From Medicago truncatula (lineage: Eukaryota > Streptophyta > Magnoliopsida > Fabales > Fabaceae), in assembly GCF_003473485.1 (NCBI RefSeq), contig NC_053049.1, forward strand, positions 32,153,292 to 32,217,291: a stretch of DNA of 64,000 nucleotides, read 5' to 3'. This document shows, piece after piece, positions 1 to 12,298 of the stretch; the stretch's first letter is position 1; each line of letters starts with the position of its first letter. The position numbers and the translations under genes are program-made. A model generated the notes under the pieces. The model was not told the DNA's origin, ran no database searches, and worked only from the letters and a program-made list of their open reading frames with translations.

Positions 1-542
1 AATAAGTTCCTGCTTGCGTGGCATATGACGTGGTAAACCTTGTAAGCGGTTAATAGTACACATCACCTCCGTTAACAGGCTAACTTAACAGAGGAACTGA
101 TTTGATTGATATTTTAAAAATTTAAGAACTAAATAGATATTTTGCAAAAATTAAAGATGAATTTAGCTTATTTTTGAAAATTTAAGGACGAAATTGGGGC
201 AGTAGTACTTGAATCGGTTTTACTTTACAACAACAAAAATCGCAGAATCAATGAGGAGCTTGGAATCAATTATGATCCACACAGCACACACCTCGTCATT
301 TGATAACTTCAATCAATACCCAACTGGCCCCACATTCCCACCAATGAAAACCTTTATTATATAATTTCATCTTTGCCACTTTCTCTCTCCTCTGCAACTC
401 AACATCTTCTCTTCCGAATCCGACATCCTCGTAAAAAAAACACAAACTTGAGACCAACCCATCTCAACATTCGCTGTCATACTGCCAATTGTCACAAAAA
501 TAATATACTCCTATTACTATAAGAAAGAAGAAGAAAAAAAAA
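1..542 (+). promoter_or_regulatory. Upstream region and 5' leader of ICME
   Basis: No reading frame of interest lies here. A TATA-like TTATATAAT sits near 357-365, about 180 bases before the start codon at 543, followed by a pyrimidine-rich stretch (CTTTCTCTCTCCTCTG) typical of plant 5' leaders. The promoter role is inferred from position only. Confidence 0.35.
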
Positions 543-3500
543 ATGCCATCTCAGATCCTTCCCATAACCAATTTTCAACCACCAAAGAAGCCTCTTTTTT
601 CTTCTTCTTCTTCTTCTTCTTCAGCTTCAACAATGTTGCTTAAAGATATTGATGACCCTTTAACTAGTCTTTTAATCTCTTCTTCATTCAAAGACAATAA
701 CAACGCGATCATGTCCGTTAAACCTCTTCTATCAAAGGCTTCAAGCTTCAACAACTCAATTGGTAGTGGTGGTGGTGGTGGTGTTTCTTGTTTCTATCAG
801 AAAAGACGAAGGCGTGCTGCTAGTGATGATTCATTATCTTGTGTTTCTAATGGAAGTTCTGAGAGATCTTCTTTTGGTCGTGATGTTAGACATGTTGCTT
901 CTGAAACTTTTCTTGTCACTCGTCTTGCATTGAAGATGTTGACATATCTTGGGTATGAAACATATTCTGTTATCTATCTTTGTGATCTCAATTTGTTGTT
1001 ATGTCTTTCTTTAAACAAAAATACTCGGTATTTGATCCGATGACTGACTGATCCGAGGGATCAATCACACCGTCCACCAACAGGGCCTCAGTTAAAGGCG
1101 ACTAGTTCATGAAAATTGGCATCTGGAGGATTCAAACTTGAGACCTTGAGAGGAGCATACTCCAAGGTCTCTCAAACATGTACCACCAGGGTGCCTTTCT
1201 GTATGTATTATATATCTAATTGGATCGACTTATTTGAGTTTATCATTTGGCATAAACACTTGTGAGACCATTTGAAAGAACACATAAAAACAATTTAAGT
1301 TATGACTTTTTCACAAGTTGGTTTCAACTTATTTGTATAAGCTCTCCACGATAGCTAATGAAAACAACATATTAGATAGGCGCTTAATTAAGTTGTTTAT
1401 CCACATAGAGTCTATATGTCAATAGATTCAAACTTATTCATTTTGTATATGAGAGAAAACTTGAGCCTCATGTTTATGCATTTTTTGAGTTGTGAGGAGA
1501 TTTTACTTTTCAGTTGATATGTTATCTCTAATGCTGACTGATGGTGTGTTTGGAAGATTTTGTTGTGTCAATTTCTATACTTAGGTGTTTTGGATTGTAC
1601 TAGTAAGATTGTGGAATTATGAGAAAATAAATATTTGAGCTACATCTTTCTTTATGTAGTAGAAAAGAAGATCTAAGCTATCAGCTAGTGTCTTTAACAT
1701 TTACGCATCATTGTGTATCTGTTCCATTCTTAGGGAATATAATATCGGTTACTGGTAGAAGACAAGTCGGACATCGTGAAAACTATTGAGTACAATGTTA
1801 GGATGTTTAATCATGCGCCTTGTGTTTAAGGGGTGTTTGGGTTAACATCTTAATTAAGTTCTTCAATTAACACTTATCACATGAGAGCTTATGGATAAGT
1901 TGTTTCTTCAAATTGCTCTCAATAAAGAGGAACACCAGTTAAGACTCATATTGGTTGTGGATTCTTGCATTTTGATGTTATGTTAAAAATTGTTGTGATG
2001 TTTGTTTGTTTATTTTCCACGAATATCATCCCATATCCCAATTATGGATGCTTTCTAATCACTTATTTCTATTCAGGGTAGGCTATAAATGGATTACGCA
2101 ATTCCTTGCTCTTGGATGTTATGCTCTACTGCTTTTACCAGGCTTTATTCAAGGTTTGAATTCAGTGATCTATGGGATAACTATCATGTATAGTAATCAT
2201 ATGTTTACAAATTGTGATTTGAAAAGATTAGCATCTCACATCAATGGTCTGTTGGAGAAATAAGTATTTTCCTTCTGTTTTGTAGTTGGATATCAATATT
2301 TCTTCTCTAGTCAGATACACAGAAGTATAGTTTATGGAGATAAACCACGAAATAGGTATGCTTTATTTATATTTTAACTCTGCATTCATAGTAATAAGTA
2401 CTGTAATTTTGATTAATAGTATATTTCCTTTGCAGGCTTGACTTGTTTTTGCCTAAAAATAGCGACGGGCCAAAACCAGTTGTTGCTTTCATTACTGGTG
2501 GAGCCTGGATTATTGGGTATGTGATGTCCATATTTTTTTCCTTGTCGAATTTGATATTTACCATACGCTACTAGTTTCATTTTTGAACGGATTCATGTGT
2601 TTGTGTGTCTAGAGACATACGCACACACATTCACTTTCTCCACATGTAAAGTCACTTCAGTCCTTACAAGTTTTGAAGTATTTGTATTTGTGCAGTTACA
2701 AAGCATGGGGTTCTCTTTTAGGTCAACAGCTTTCGGAGAGAGATATCATTGTAGCATGCATAGATTACAGGTGATCTTTTAATTTGTTTTCCCATTTTTG
2801 CAGTAGTAGTTTGCTCTGGCTAATAGATTCAATTTAATAGTATTAAAGTTGATATGGACACAAATGCTTACTATTCTTCTGTTCACGAGCTCTATTTTAA
2901 CCGCATTATCATTGTGCTATCTCTTCTCTGTTGTTTTTATTTCTGCTTTAGTCCCGATCCACCTGTTTTTAGGTTGCACAGAAAAAGGAGAACTCGTTGA
3001 TAGCTCTTTTTGTTTCAAAAATTTCTGTTTAGAAATATCAAATATGGTTATATGATTAGGATAGTCTTAGGGGTTAATATACTTTTGTTCAGGTAATTTT
3101 CACATGATATTGATATGCCAAGCTTTAGTACTTTTCTTAAACCTGAGCATCAAATAGTTGTGTATTTGAGGGTCATTTATTACAAAGGAAATAATTGGTG
3201 TTTGCTCAGTGTGATGAAATCTCTACCCATATCTTTTGTATATATGGTTCCGATTTGCTGTAATTTAACAACCCGACCAATTGTGACCACTGACTACCAT
3301 ATTGTAGTTTGAGAGATCATCAGTCACAACTGCATCGTGATTGTGGCTTCAATGGCTGCAGTTTGTGACATCCCTAAATTTATGTAGAGAAAAATATAGG
3401 AATATACGGAGTTAATTAAAGACAGGAACAAATGACTCAATTTGGGCTTAATGCTTCTAAGCAAAAGTACGGAGAAGAAAAAGCGTAACTATGAAGGACT

Positions 3501-6500
3501 ATATTCAAGTGAAAGAAATTAGGGAAAAAGAAGGGAGGACTAAGGTTCAAAGGAGAACTCCAGTACACTCCCCTTGAAATTGAGGATGAATAAGACTTAT
3601 TTCCTTGAAAAGTGACATCTGTGGAAAAAAGAAACAATGAATTAATGATTTGAATGGTAGTTGTTATTTATTTCTCTTGTTGTCAAGAGCTTAACCTAGG
3701 AAACACATTTGATATCTCACTGAGATCAAGCTCATTACAATGTGGTGAACACGAGCAAAGGCTACAGAGATTACAGGCACTGAATAATAGAAGAAAAGGA
3801 AGATGTCATAAGTTGAACACGATTTTCATTACCAAGACACGAGAGGGCAACCTTTATTAAAATAGGCATTACTTTTAAGTTTTAACAGCTTCCCCTTATC
3901 ACGAACTCGGAATGGACACTGGACTTGTAGAGCTCCTATAATTTTAAGTAGATAACAATTCTTTCTTTTGTCAATGCAATTTTGTTGAGAAGTACTATCA
4001 GCACATGTGAGTTCATGTACAATGTCATATTGCTTTATAGTGATAAAGAGAAGGTTTGGTTGACATACTCCTAACCATTCAGAAAAATACGTTTAACAGA
4101 TTTGCTAAGTTATGTCTGAACCGTATGATAGAATTGAACAAGCAGCTAGTACACTTCTAACTTGTCTATTATCAAGGAAAACTATGTTACTTGAGTACAA
4201 TTATTCAATGAATCAAACAAATCATTTTGTGCATAAATATTTGAAATTGATACAACATCGCTGGTCTTACAGTTGTCCGATAGAATTTTCCCTTCAAAAG
4301 AGTGTACTCAAGTAACCACGCTTGTTAGAATTTTCCCTCTCCAAAATACTAGAGACAAAAACACGCTTGTTAGCAAAGTGAAAAGAGTGTGTTACTTGCA
4401 TATAGCTTCTTCATATTACAGTCTCATCAAACATGTCTTTGTGTGCAGAAATTTTCCTCAAGCAACCATCAGTGATATGATAGATGATGCTTCGCAGGGT
4501 ATCTCATTTATATGCAACAACATTGCAGAATATGGAGGTGACCCTAACAGGTATATATAATCATCCTCTCATTACATGGTGCTCTTTTTTCCTTTTCTCT
4601 AAAGGTAATGGATTCTCTTGATCATCGGTGATCACTTTATCATGTTTTTTCATGTACGCAGAATTTACCTAATGGGGCAGTCAGCTGGGGCACATATTGC
4701 AGCGTGTACAATGGTGGAACAGGCAATCAAAGAGGCTGGTGAAGGAGAGAGTACTTCTTGGAGTCTTTCCCAGATTAAGGCTTATTTTGGTTTATCTGGA
4801 GGGTATGCAGCCTTATCATTTTTTTGTGTTAAATGCAAATTTTGACTGTGTTATGTGACAAAGCATTTGATTTAGTGACACATTGGGGGTCCTTATACAG
4901 TAAATGAAACCAACGATAGTATATGCTCGTCGTTCTATTTGGATAAACGACTTAGTTAAGTGCTTATAGCATAAATATTTATCATATAAATGCTTATGTA
5001 CAAGTTATTTCTATAACAAAAGATAAAATAAAGTCAAAATGTTGTCATCTAAGTTATAAGCTGTTTTCAAGTTATCGTATAGAGCTTATGAAATTAAGCT
5101 GAAAATAACTTAAATAAATAAGCTCAAATCAGATGGACATGCCATAAGTTGTTTCTATAAGTTCTCCCAAACAGTCTCAACTGTTTATGCCAGCAGAGAA
5201 GCTCAAATAAGTCAATCCAAACAGGCTCTAAGTCCATCTTTGCATGCCTTAAGTCCATCATTGCATGATGGTCTTAATCTTAAATGTATAAAAAAGATAT
5301 GGAATAACTACAGATTCTTCCAGTTTTTGTTTAATAATGATTATTGATTTCTCACTTAAATTGAAGTATTTACTTGTTTTTTTTTCTGCTTACCTCAAAT
5401 CAGGTATAATTTGTTTAACCTAGTAGACCACTTCCATAGTAGAGGCCTTTATCGTTCCCTCTTTTTAAGGTACACTCTAAATCTATCTTAAAGTGAGTTA
5501 ATGTTTAGTTAATATATGATTTTCTGCTTCTTTTGCTGTGTTAAACTTTAAAATGACAGATTCTATCTATTACAGCATAATGGAAGGGGAGGAATCACTG
5601 CGGCGGTTTTCTCCTGAAGTAATGGTTCAAGATCCAAACTTTGGAAATGCTGTTTCTCTACTACCTCCTATAGTTCTTTTTCATGGCACCGGAGATTATT
5701 CTATTCCGTCAGATCAAAGGTTCGAGCCTCTTTCATGAGGTTTTCAAATTATGTACTGACAGTAGAAAAAAATCAGTTTTTATAGATTGTTCAATTAATG
5801 TGTCATGTTTTTAAATTTTGATGAAGCACAGACACCTCTGAGATTACGTACGTCTCTGTGTCCAACACCTGTAACATATTTAACAACTTTGACAACTCAG
5901 ACAAGTATCTAAAAAAACTTTTTTTCTTTGCTACGATACACCTTGGACTCCTTAGACATATCTCAGACACACCTATAACTCTAATTTAATTATAATAAAT
6001 GTGTAATACTGTCAATGTTGGATGTTGCAACTCAGACTAGATGAGATAGGATTAGAAATGAAAATGTTAGAGAGTTGGGGTAGCACCTATAGTAGAAAAG
6101 ATGGAGGAAAGTTGGCTTAGGTGGTTTGGGCATATAGAGAAAAGACCATTGGATTCTGTAGTAAGGAGAGTAGATTAGATGGAGGATAGTCATATCACTA
6201 GAGGTAGAGGAAGACCTAGAAAAACTAAAAGAGAAACTAATAGGAAAGACTTGGAGATAAATGAGTCGGACCAAAATTTTGTTTATGATAGAACATTATG
6301 GTGTAATTTGATCCATGTAGCCGACTCCACTTAGTTTTTGAGTGTCGGTGTCCTATGTTTTTGACATTAGTAGTGTCAACGTGTCTGTTTGATATCAGGT
6401 GTGCGTGGCAATATGTTTTGCTGAGATATACATAGGGAGTGTTAATTGTTTTAAGCAATGCAAAGCTTCATGTTATCGTTGAAATACTTCACAAGAAGTT

Positions 6501-7412
6501 ACCAACCTAATTGAATACAAGAAGGATTCAAGTACAAATTCAACTTGTGTGCTAATTTTGGGAACAAACTGTTGAACCTGTGTGTTTTTTGAGATAGGTT
6601 CAAATTAGTTCTGTGCAAATTTTTCTTTTAAATGTGTGCGCTTTAAGACTACTTAACCCTTTAAATTTGGGAGTCAGTAAGTGTACATACAACTTTAAGA
6701 CAGGGTATTCAATTTGTGTGGTGAATTTGAACTGTGATTTGAAGTACAATTATTTTGCTTCTTTTTCTAAATTGAAGCATTTTATTTAAAAAAAATTATT
6801 TATTTTTCTTCAGATTTTGGACTATGATTAATATTTTGTTTTCTGCAGTGTATCATTTGCTGACACTCTTAAAAGATTTGGAGTTAAAGCAGAATCAATT
6901 TTATATGAAGGGAAGACTCATACAGATGTGTTTCTACAGGTAATTCACCACTTTGCATTTCCCATCTGAACTCACATGAGCTTGATCTTTATTACTTAAA
7001 ATCAAAGGCTTGATCGATTTACTCAATCAGTGTATGAAGATCAAATGTATTATCTAACTGTATCACTCACATTACCTCTCTGAACTATCTTATTTTTCGC
7101 ATTTTCACTGCTGTCAAAAATTTGTTAGTTAATGTAGCATACAGATAATGTTTCTCTTTAAGGGTGGTGTTTGATAATTTTTCTGGGAAAAAACTTCTCA
7201 TGGATGATCAACATTAGTAACCATATATTTCAAATGCCTATGCCTTTCAGGATCCTATGAGGGGTGGAGATGATGACATGTTTGATGATTTAGTAGCATA
7301 TATTCATGCTGGCGATGCCGAGGCCCTTTCTAGAGATGCAACAGCTCCTCCAAGGAAACGGCTTGTACCAGAATTCATGTTAAAATTGGCTCATACAGTC
7401 AGTCCTTTCTAG
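543..7412 (+). CDS. ICME: Isoprenylcysteine alpha-carbonyl methylesterase, 11 exons
   Basis: Hydrolyses the methyl ester on the C-terminal prenylcysteine of prenylated proteins, reversing ICMT. In Arabidopsis this enzyme acts at endoplasmic reticulum/Golgi membranes and modulates abscisic acid signalling. Exons read from GT-AG junctions with matching phase: 543-952, 2077-2153, 2286-2355, 2436-2516, 2696-2770, 4449-4550, 4662-4802, 5404-5469, 5576-5719, 6849-6939, 7251-7412 (1419 nt, 472 aa). The N-terminus is serine-rich and low complexity. Exons 2-3 encode a hydrophobic segment ([17 protein letters not shown]). The alpha/beta-hydrolase features are all present: oxyanion motif GGAW (about residue 207), nucleophile elbow GQSAGAH (Ser about 279), HGTGDYS (Asp about 381) and EGKTHTD (His about 413). 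It ends in [10 protein letters not shown]. No disruption is seen. Introns 1, 5, 7 and 9 are long and contain repeat remnants. Similarity to Arabidopsis ICME (At5g15860) is from memory. Confidence 0.9.
1040..1200 (-). mobile_element. SINE-like, tRNA-related repeat in ICME intron 1
   Basis: On the minus strand this reads like a tRNA-derived head: GGTGCCCTGGTGGTACATG (A-box-like) and then AAGTTTGAATCCTCC, close to the B-box consensus GGTTCGANTCC. No poly(A) tail or clean target duplication was found, so limits are approximate. It could also be the tail of another legume repeat. Confidence 0.35.
4935..5236. mobile_element. MITE-like inverted repeat in ICME intron 7
   Basis: The left end (TTTGGATAAACGACTTAG) and the reverse complement of the right end (TTTGGATTGACTTATTTGAG) are imperfect inverted repeats. 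The interior is AT-rich and rich in AGCTTAT-type words. This resembles short non-autonomous elements common in legume introns. Family and exact ends are uncertain. Confidence 0.4.
5990..6345 (+). mobile_element. RTE-type LINE 3' remnant in ICME intron 9
   Basis: With a few stops and shifts, the translation gives the C-terminal end of a plant RTE-type reverse transcriptase: a [10 protein letters not shown]-like stretch, then RGRGRPRK, then [16 protein letters not shown] before a TAG near 6335. Related remnants lie at 15615-15690, 22820-23089 (reverse) and 41081-41740. It sits in a spliced intron and should not affect the protein. Confidence 0.7.
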
Positions 7413-8275
7413 CCAACAAACGTAGTTGATTTTATTCATTTTTGTTTTGTACATAACCATTATTGTTGTGGCTTGCTAGATTACTTATCAACTTGGTAGG
7501 TTTAGAAGACTCTCCATTAGTATTTGAGGATTCAACATTTCACACTACTGTTATTTCTGGAAACACCAATAGGAACATAGTCGTTAGGTATAGTGAATGA
7601 AAAGTTGTAACAACTTAGGTTTAGGATTCTTCTGTAAGACTGTAACACTTATCATCTGTATTTTGATTTCAATCTGTTCAACCTTGCTTCCATTTGTTAA
7701 AAATGTCCCAACATATTGTAATGGTGATTTTTTATTTTGTTGATCAATTATATTATGGTGATATTTGATTCCACATGATCTAGTAAAGAGTTGTGGGAAT
7801 ATGTGACCAATCCATTTATGTCAAAAACTTAGCTTGAAGTTTCTAATGAAACTCTGATTTTGTATTTTTTATTTTAATTATTATATTTAAATTCAAAATA
7901 TTTGAAGTTGTTTAGATTTGATTTGATTTAAAATTTGTAAAAAAAAATTGATTTAAAATTTGAATTAGGGTTAGATCAAATTTGAAATTAAGATTAAATT
8001 CAAGTATTTAATTAGTTAAATAATGATAAATTTATAAATAAAAAAAGCGACGGGTTCAAGGTAATTACGGGTTCAAGGTAATTATAATATGACCGACATT
8101 GAACTGATAAAATTATAAATTAATTTGGGGAAAATTGCTCTATAAAGAGCAAGGTAATTAAAATCTGATTGGGCATTGAACCCGTAGTTACGAATTCAAG
8201 GTTCAAACGTTGAATTGGGGTTCAGTCGGGGTTCGATTGGTAATAGATAAATGTAGGATTTTTATAATAAGCAAA

Positions 8276-8277
<2 letters not shown>
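7413..8277. other. 3' flank of ICME, no gene seen
   Basis: AT-rich sequence holding the ICME 3' UTR at its start. A 17-bp word (CGGGTTCAAGGTAATTA) is repeated in tandem near 8049-8082. No coding sequence, RNA gene or clear transposon end was seen. Confidence 0.5.

Positions 8278-8328
<51 letters not shown>
8278..8328. repeat. (TA)n microsatellite, left flank of inverted-repeat element
   Basis: Uninterrupted TA dinucleotides, about 25 units. It directly abuts the element at 8329-9353, whose other end meets a second TA tract. Confidence 0.95.
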
Positions 8329-8330
<2 letters not shown>

Positions 8331-9349
8331 TGACATATCATATGAGAATGACTTTGTTATATGAAAATGATGAGAATGAATATGATCCATTAGATTAAAA
8401 ATTAATGATTGAGATTAAACCTCACTTAATGTACCATTATCATGTGCCATTTTCATTCTCATTCTACTTTCTCTCACCAAATTCCTTTACTGTTCGTCTT
8501 CTCTTTCTCGGCCATCTCTCTCCGGCGACCAACTCTCCTCCGGTGGCCATCTCTCACGGCAGCAACTTCATCTTCCCTCACCGGCGCCACCTTCCACCAT
8601 TGATTCCTTTCATTCAGCCTTTCACCATTTACATCAAGTCTTCTTCCTTCTAAAGCAGTTATTTCTTCTTCCCCACACCATCAATGAACTTCTCCGACGA
8701 CCCCAACCTCCCCGGCGCGAAGCCTGCCATCACCACCTTCAACCATCGGTTCGCGGTCGGAAACCCGCCGCCGCCACCTTCCTGCACATCTTGGCTGTCG
8801 GAAACCCATAAAAGAAAAAGAAACCACTGATCAATTTCACCCACTTAGTGTAACTCACCAAATCTGTATTTTAAATTGGCCCCTTAAAATTGCTTTAGCT
8901 TTTCTTTCACCAAATTAATTAAAATTTTATGCCAATTTTGGATTGAAAAAGGAACAAACAATCAATTACTCCCCGGTACAAATTCTGCTATATGATAAGG
9001 ACAGTGTGACCGTGTTTCTGGTTTATTGTCAATTGAACATATTTACAATAAAAAAGATGAAGGCAAAGAAGCATTATTTCAGGTTTATGCTCAATTAAAA
9101 GATTTGGATCTCATTGTTTATGTTAATGGTGGTGAAGAATGATGTCAACATGATGGCCGTGGGTGTACAGATGAAAGTGGCATTGTTGAATGGTGGTGGG
9201 AAAATGAACAAAGAAATGAGTTAATGAGAATTGATAGAATAGGATGAGACACATGTGAAGTTTTTAATTTAGACCATTAATTTTTGATCTAAAGGTTGAT
9301 AAGTGTTCTCACCATTCTCACATAATTAACTCATTCTCACTAGATATGG

Positions 9350-9353
<4 letters not shown>
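8329..9353. mobile_element. 1,025-bp inverted-repeat element inserted in (TA)n
   Basis: The first 90 or so bases (GATGACATATCATATGAGAA...) and the reverse complement of the last 90 (GAGACCATATCTAGTGAGAA...) align as imperfect inverted repeats sharing words such as AGATCAAAAATTAATGG or close variants. Both ends run straight into TA tracts, recalling TA-microsatellite-targeted elements such as rice 'micron'. The middle (about 8510-8800) is unusually GC-rich, with CCGGCG words and proline/serine-rich short frames, so it may be captured host sequence. No transposase is encoded, so this would be a non-autonomous element. Confidence 0.6.

Positions 9354-9382
<29 letters not shown>
9354..9382. repeat. 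(TA)n microsatellite, right flank
   Basis: Second TA dinucleotide tract, starting at the right end of the inverted-repeat element. Together with the left tract it may represent one interrupted target array. Confidence 0.9.
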
Positions 9383-9384
<2 letters not shown>

Positions 9385-10281
9385 CACATTATTATTAAAC
9401 TTCACTTAAAAATTTAAGAAATTATATAAAATAAAAAAACTTTAATAACAAATTTGAATAAAAATACTTATTAAAAAGTACATTATATCTTGTCAACAAA
9501 AATAAGTAAATTATATATTAATGAATTATTGTTATTTATTTAGTTTCTTATTATCCATTTACTTCTACACAATGGTATCTACTTTTGTTAAATGAGTTTT
9601 GCTTCCACTCACTATTTGAAGATAAAAAAAATAAAATAAAAAACTCACTATTTTTTTATTGCTTAAATTTCTAATACACATGTAAAACTACTGTATAGTA
9701 GTAGCAATAAAAGAGTAAAAGAACTTACATTACTAATACACATATAAAACTACTGTAGCCTTGATTTTCAAGTCATGATTGCTTAAATATATATTTTTCA
9801 TTACTCTGTCTTTTCGAATTCAACGTTTCTTACAATTTCATTGACAAAAGCTTCTTAAAAAAAATATTATTCACAAAAATCAATATCTGGTCCCTTAAAA
9901 ATCCAATTAAAACTATTTTAATATGAAGAAGCCAAGCTCCTCAGGCTAGTTTCACACCTCATATCTATATCTAAGCATAAATATTTTTCATAATTCTAGG
10001 AACAACTATAAACTGAATTATTCTAAGAACCTAAAAAATTAAATATTAAATCAAACATTATGATTCATGTCCAGAACTGGAATGACTGCCATGAAATGTG
10101 CAGCATATTCCCTGTTTGACCTCAAAATCTTAAGGACAATAGTTGCATCCACAACTCTTCAAAAACCAAAAGATATGAAATATAAACCTCAGATAAATTG
10201 TGACATTAAACTAATTTATCTCAATTACCCCAGTTGATATTGGGTTGTAACATTACTGATTGGTGGTTTTTTAGCCTAGTG
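9383..10281. other. AT-rich spacer, no gene seen
   Basis: AT-rich, with many short A and T runs and no credible reading frame, RNA gene or clear inverted repeat. Confidence 0.5.
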
Positions 10282-10655
10282 TCATTTCTTGCCAAGAGCA
10301 ACACCATGCTTCTTGATTATCTCTTCTGCTTGCAGTGCAGATCTCAGCCATGGTCTGAAAGAAAATAGTAAGAATAATGAGTTAAGTCATCTAGTGTAAG
10401 ACTCAACATATGATGTTGTTATGAGAAGCGTACCGTGTTCCTCAAGTTGTATCCCATAGTCAATTCAACAAAGGAGCTTCCTATGCGGGATAAATAACAG
10501 TACGGAAGATCATATTTCAATAAAACTGTTGCACTGGATGTCAACATGCCTGCTACTATATCTTCTAATATAAGGGCAATCTTACTTAAATCCTCACTTT
10601 GCAGAGGGATTTTTGTAAGAATTGCTTTATAAGCAAATGACTCATTCACAACTAC
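10282..10655 (-). pseudogene. MscS-like (MSL) channel gene fragment
   Basis: Two minus-strand segments resemble the C-terminal region of plant mitochondrial/plastid mechanosensitive channels (MSL1 type). Segment 10655-10434 follows a TTGTAG acceptor and encodes VVNESFAYKAILTKIPLQ, then a region with DLPYCYLSRI and VELTMGYNL, ending at a GTACGC donor. Segment 10354-10282 follows a TTTCAG acceptor and encodes RSALQAEEIIKKHGVALGKK and a stop. The upstream membrane and pore exons are absent. The two segments do not join in frame with the obvious splice sites, as the second is needed in a different phase. I read this as a truncated, decaying fragment rather than a working gene. Confidence 0.6.
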
Positions 10656-11154
10656 CTACAAAGTTAGCATAGAAAAGAAAGTTGTAAGTTGTCAAAAGAT
10701 TTGTAAGAATTGCTGAAAACTGAAATCTATAACAGATGCATTTTAATCAAAGATTCAAACATACTAGCCAAAGCAAGTCTCAGTTATGTGCTACACTGCT
10801 GCAAGTCAAAACAGAGATTTTCCTTAGGATTGGTATGGGGAGTCGAGATCGTAAAATGTGAGAATATGACACTGATCTTAAATTAGATTAAAACTTCTAA
10901 ATTGAACCAATCATCACTTCTAAATTAACAAACTTTGTTTATGTCTTGATGCAATGAATTTTGGGAGAACATGTGTTTCAAATTACACATCAAATATATA
11001 AAAAAAAAAATGAGGGGCAAATATTCGAATTCGATGAACACGATCAACCTATTTAACAATATCAATATTGTCAATTGAGTTAAGCCTTGCCCGTTACTGT
11101 AAAAACTTGAAAGTATTGTTATATACTTCATGTGCAACCATTAAAAAAGAAAAA

Positions 11155-11345
11155 AAAAATGGAAAATGTTACATGAACACCCTTTATTTCTACACCCCAT
11201 TGTACACCCCATGTATTAGGGATATTTTGATAAGTTCATCTCACAACCACACTTTATCTTCTATTTGTGCGGGGTCCAAGTTGCCACGTGTCAGAATTTT
11301 GTGTGGGTGTAAAGGGTGTATTGCCACATGGGGTGGTACATGTAT
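11155..11345. mobile_element. About 190-bp MITE present only in copy 1
   Basis: Copy 2 runs from the A-rich tract straight into AATTAAGC, while copy 1 has about 190 extra bases here. The ends are roughly inverted (AAAATGTTACATGAACACCC against AATAATGATACATGTACC). Presence in one duplicate only supports a discrete insertion. Family unknown. Confidence 0.6.
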
Positions 11346-12198
11346 CATTATTCAAAAAAAATTAAGCAAACTTTGTGCAATGCAAAACCACACGTGTACT
11401 AGTCTTATAGCTCAAGCATGCTTAGTGGAACAAATTATGAGGTAGTCTAAGTGCATCAAAATTTTGTCTGCCCAACTTTTTCTATGTTCACACTATATTT
11501 TTCAGCTCACCTACTTCTTTGCTATGTCGATAGAATAAGATATGCTTCAACCTGAAGAAGAAAGCATAAGGTCTCTCTCCTAAAACTGTGAGAAAGAGTT
11601 TATTTATAAACTTCTCTTCTCAAATTTATTTCTCAAATTTATTTATATACACATTCATCGTAAAAAAATTACATTCTAAATCAATTATAACCGTTAAATC
11701 ATTATAAACGTTTGACTTTTATCATAACCACTTCTAAAGTCATACATATTTTAATATAGATGGTGCATGAAAATATAAAGCTCCTTCTTAAACTCGTTCC
11801 GGGGTTTCAACTCAACTACTTGAACATGAGACTATTTATAGTTTATCTGAATTTAACACACAAATGTAAATAACTATTATGTTCAAAAATAATCTTTAAT
11901 ACGAAATGTCAAATGTTACATATACAACAAAAACACTTATCTATCTAATAGAGACTTATTCAGCAAGTACTTAAGTTATTGAAATGTTGTATCCATATTT
12001 TTGATACTGGCACACTAAGGTATACACATTTTGTTCTATCCAAGGAACATGCCTATCAAAGGCTACTCAAGGGATACTCTTTGTGAACCTTCTACCATAA
12101 ACATTATCATTGTAGATTGAATATCATAATGTCACAACCACCCCACTAGGGCTAATATCATATTCATGAGTCATGCCCCTTTTTCACTTTACTACTAC

Positions 12199-12205
12199 TA
12201 TATAA
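12199..12205 (+). promoter_or_regulatory. TATA box of LTP-like gene copy 1
   Basis: TATATAA lies exactly 100 bases before the chosen ATG. The same box and spacing are kept in copy 2 at 30267-30273. Confidence 0.6.
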
Positions 12206-12298
12206 CTATGGAACTTGCTCCTTCTAATTCAATGTGCCATATACAAACTAGTCAGTGATTCAAACACATATATTATGAGATTTTCAAAACCAATAGTG

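Noticed and set aside
8405-8844. Pro/Ser-rich frames inside the TA-flanked element as genes
   Set aside because: No start context, splice sites or domain; better explained as the GC-rich interior of a non-autonomous element.
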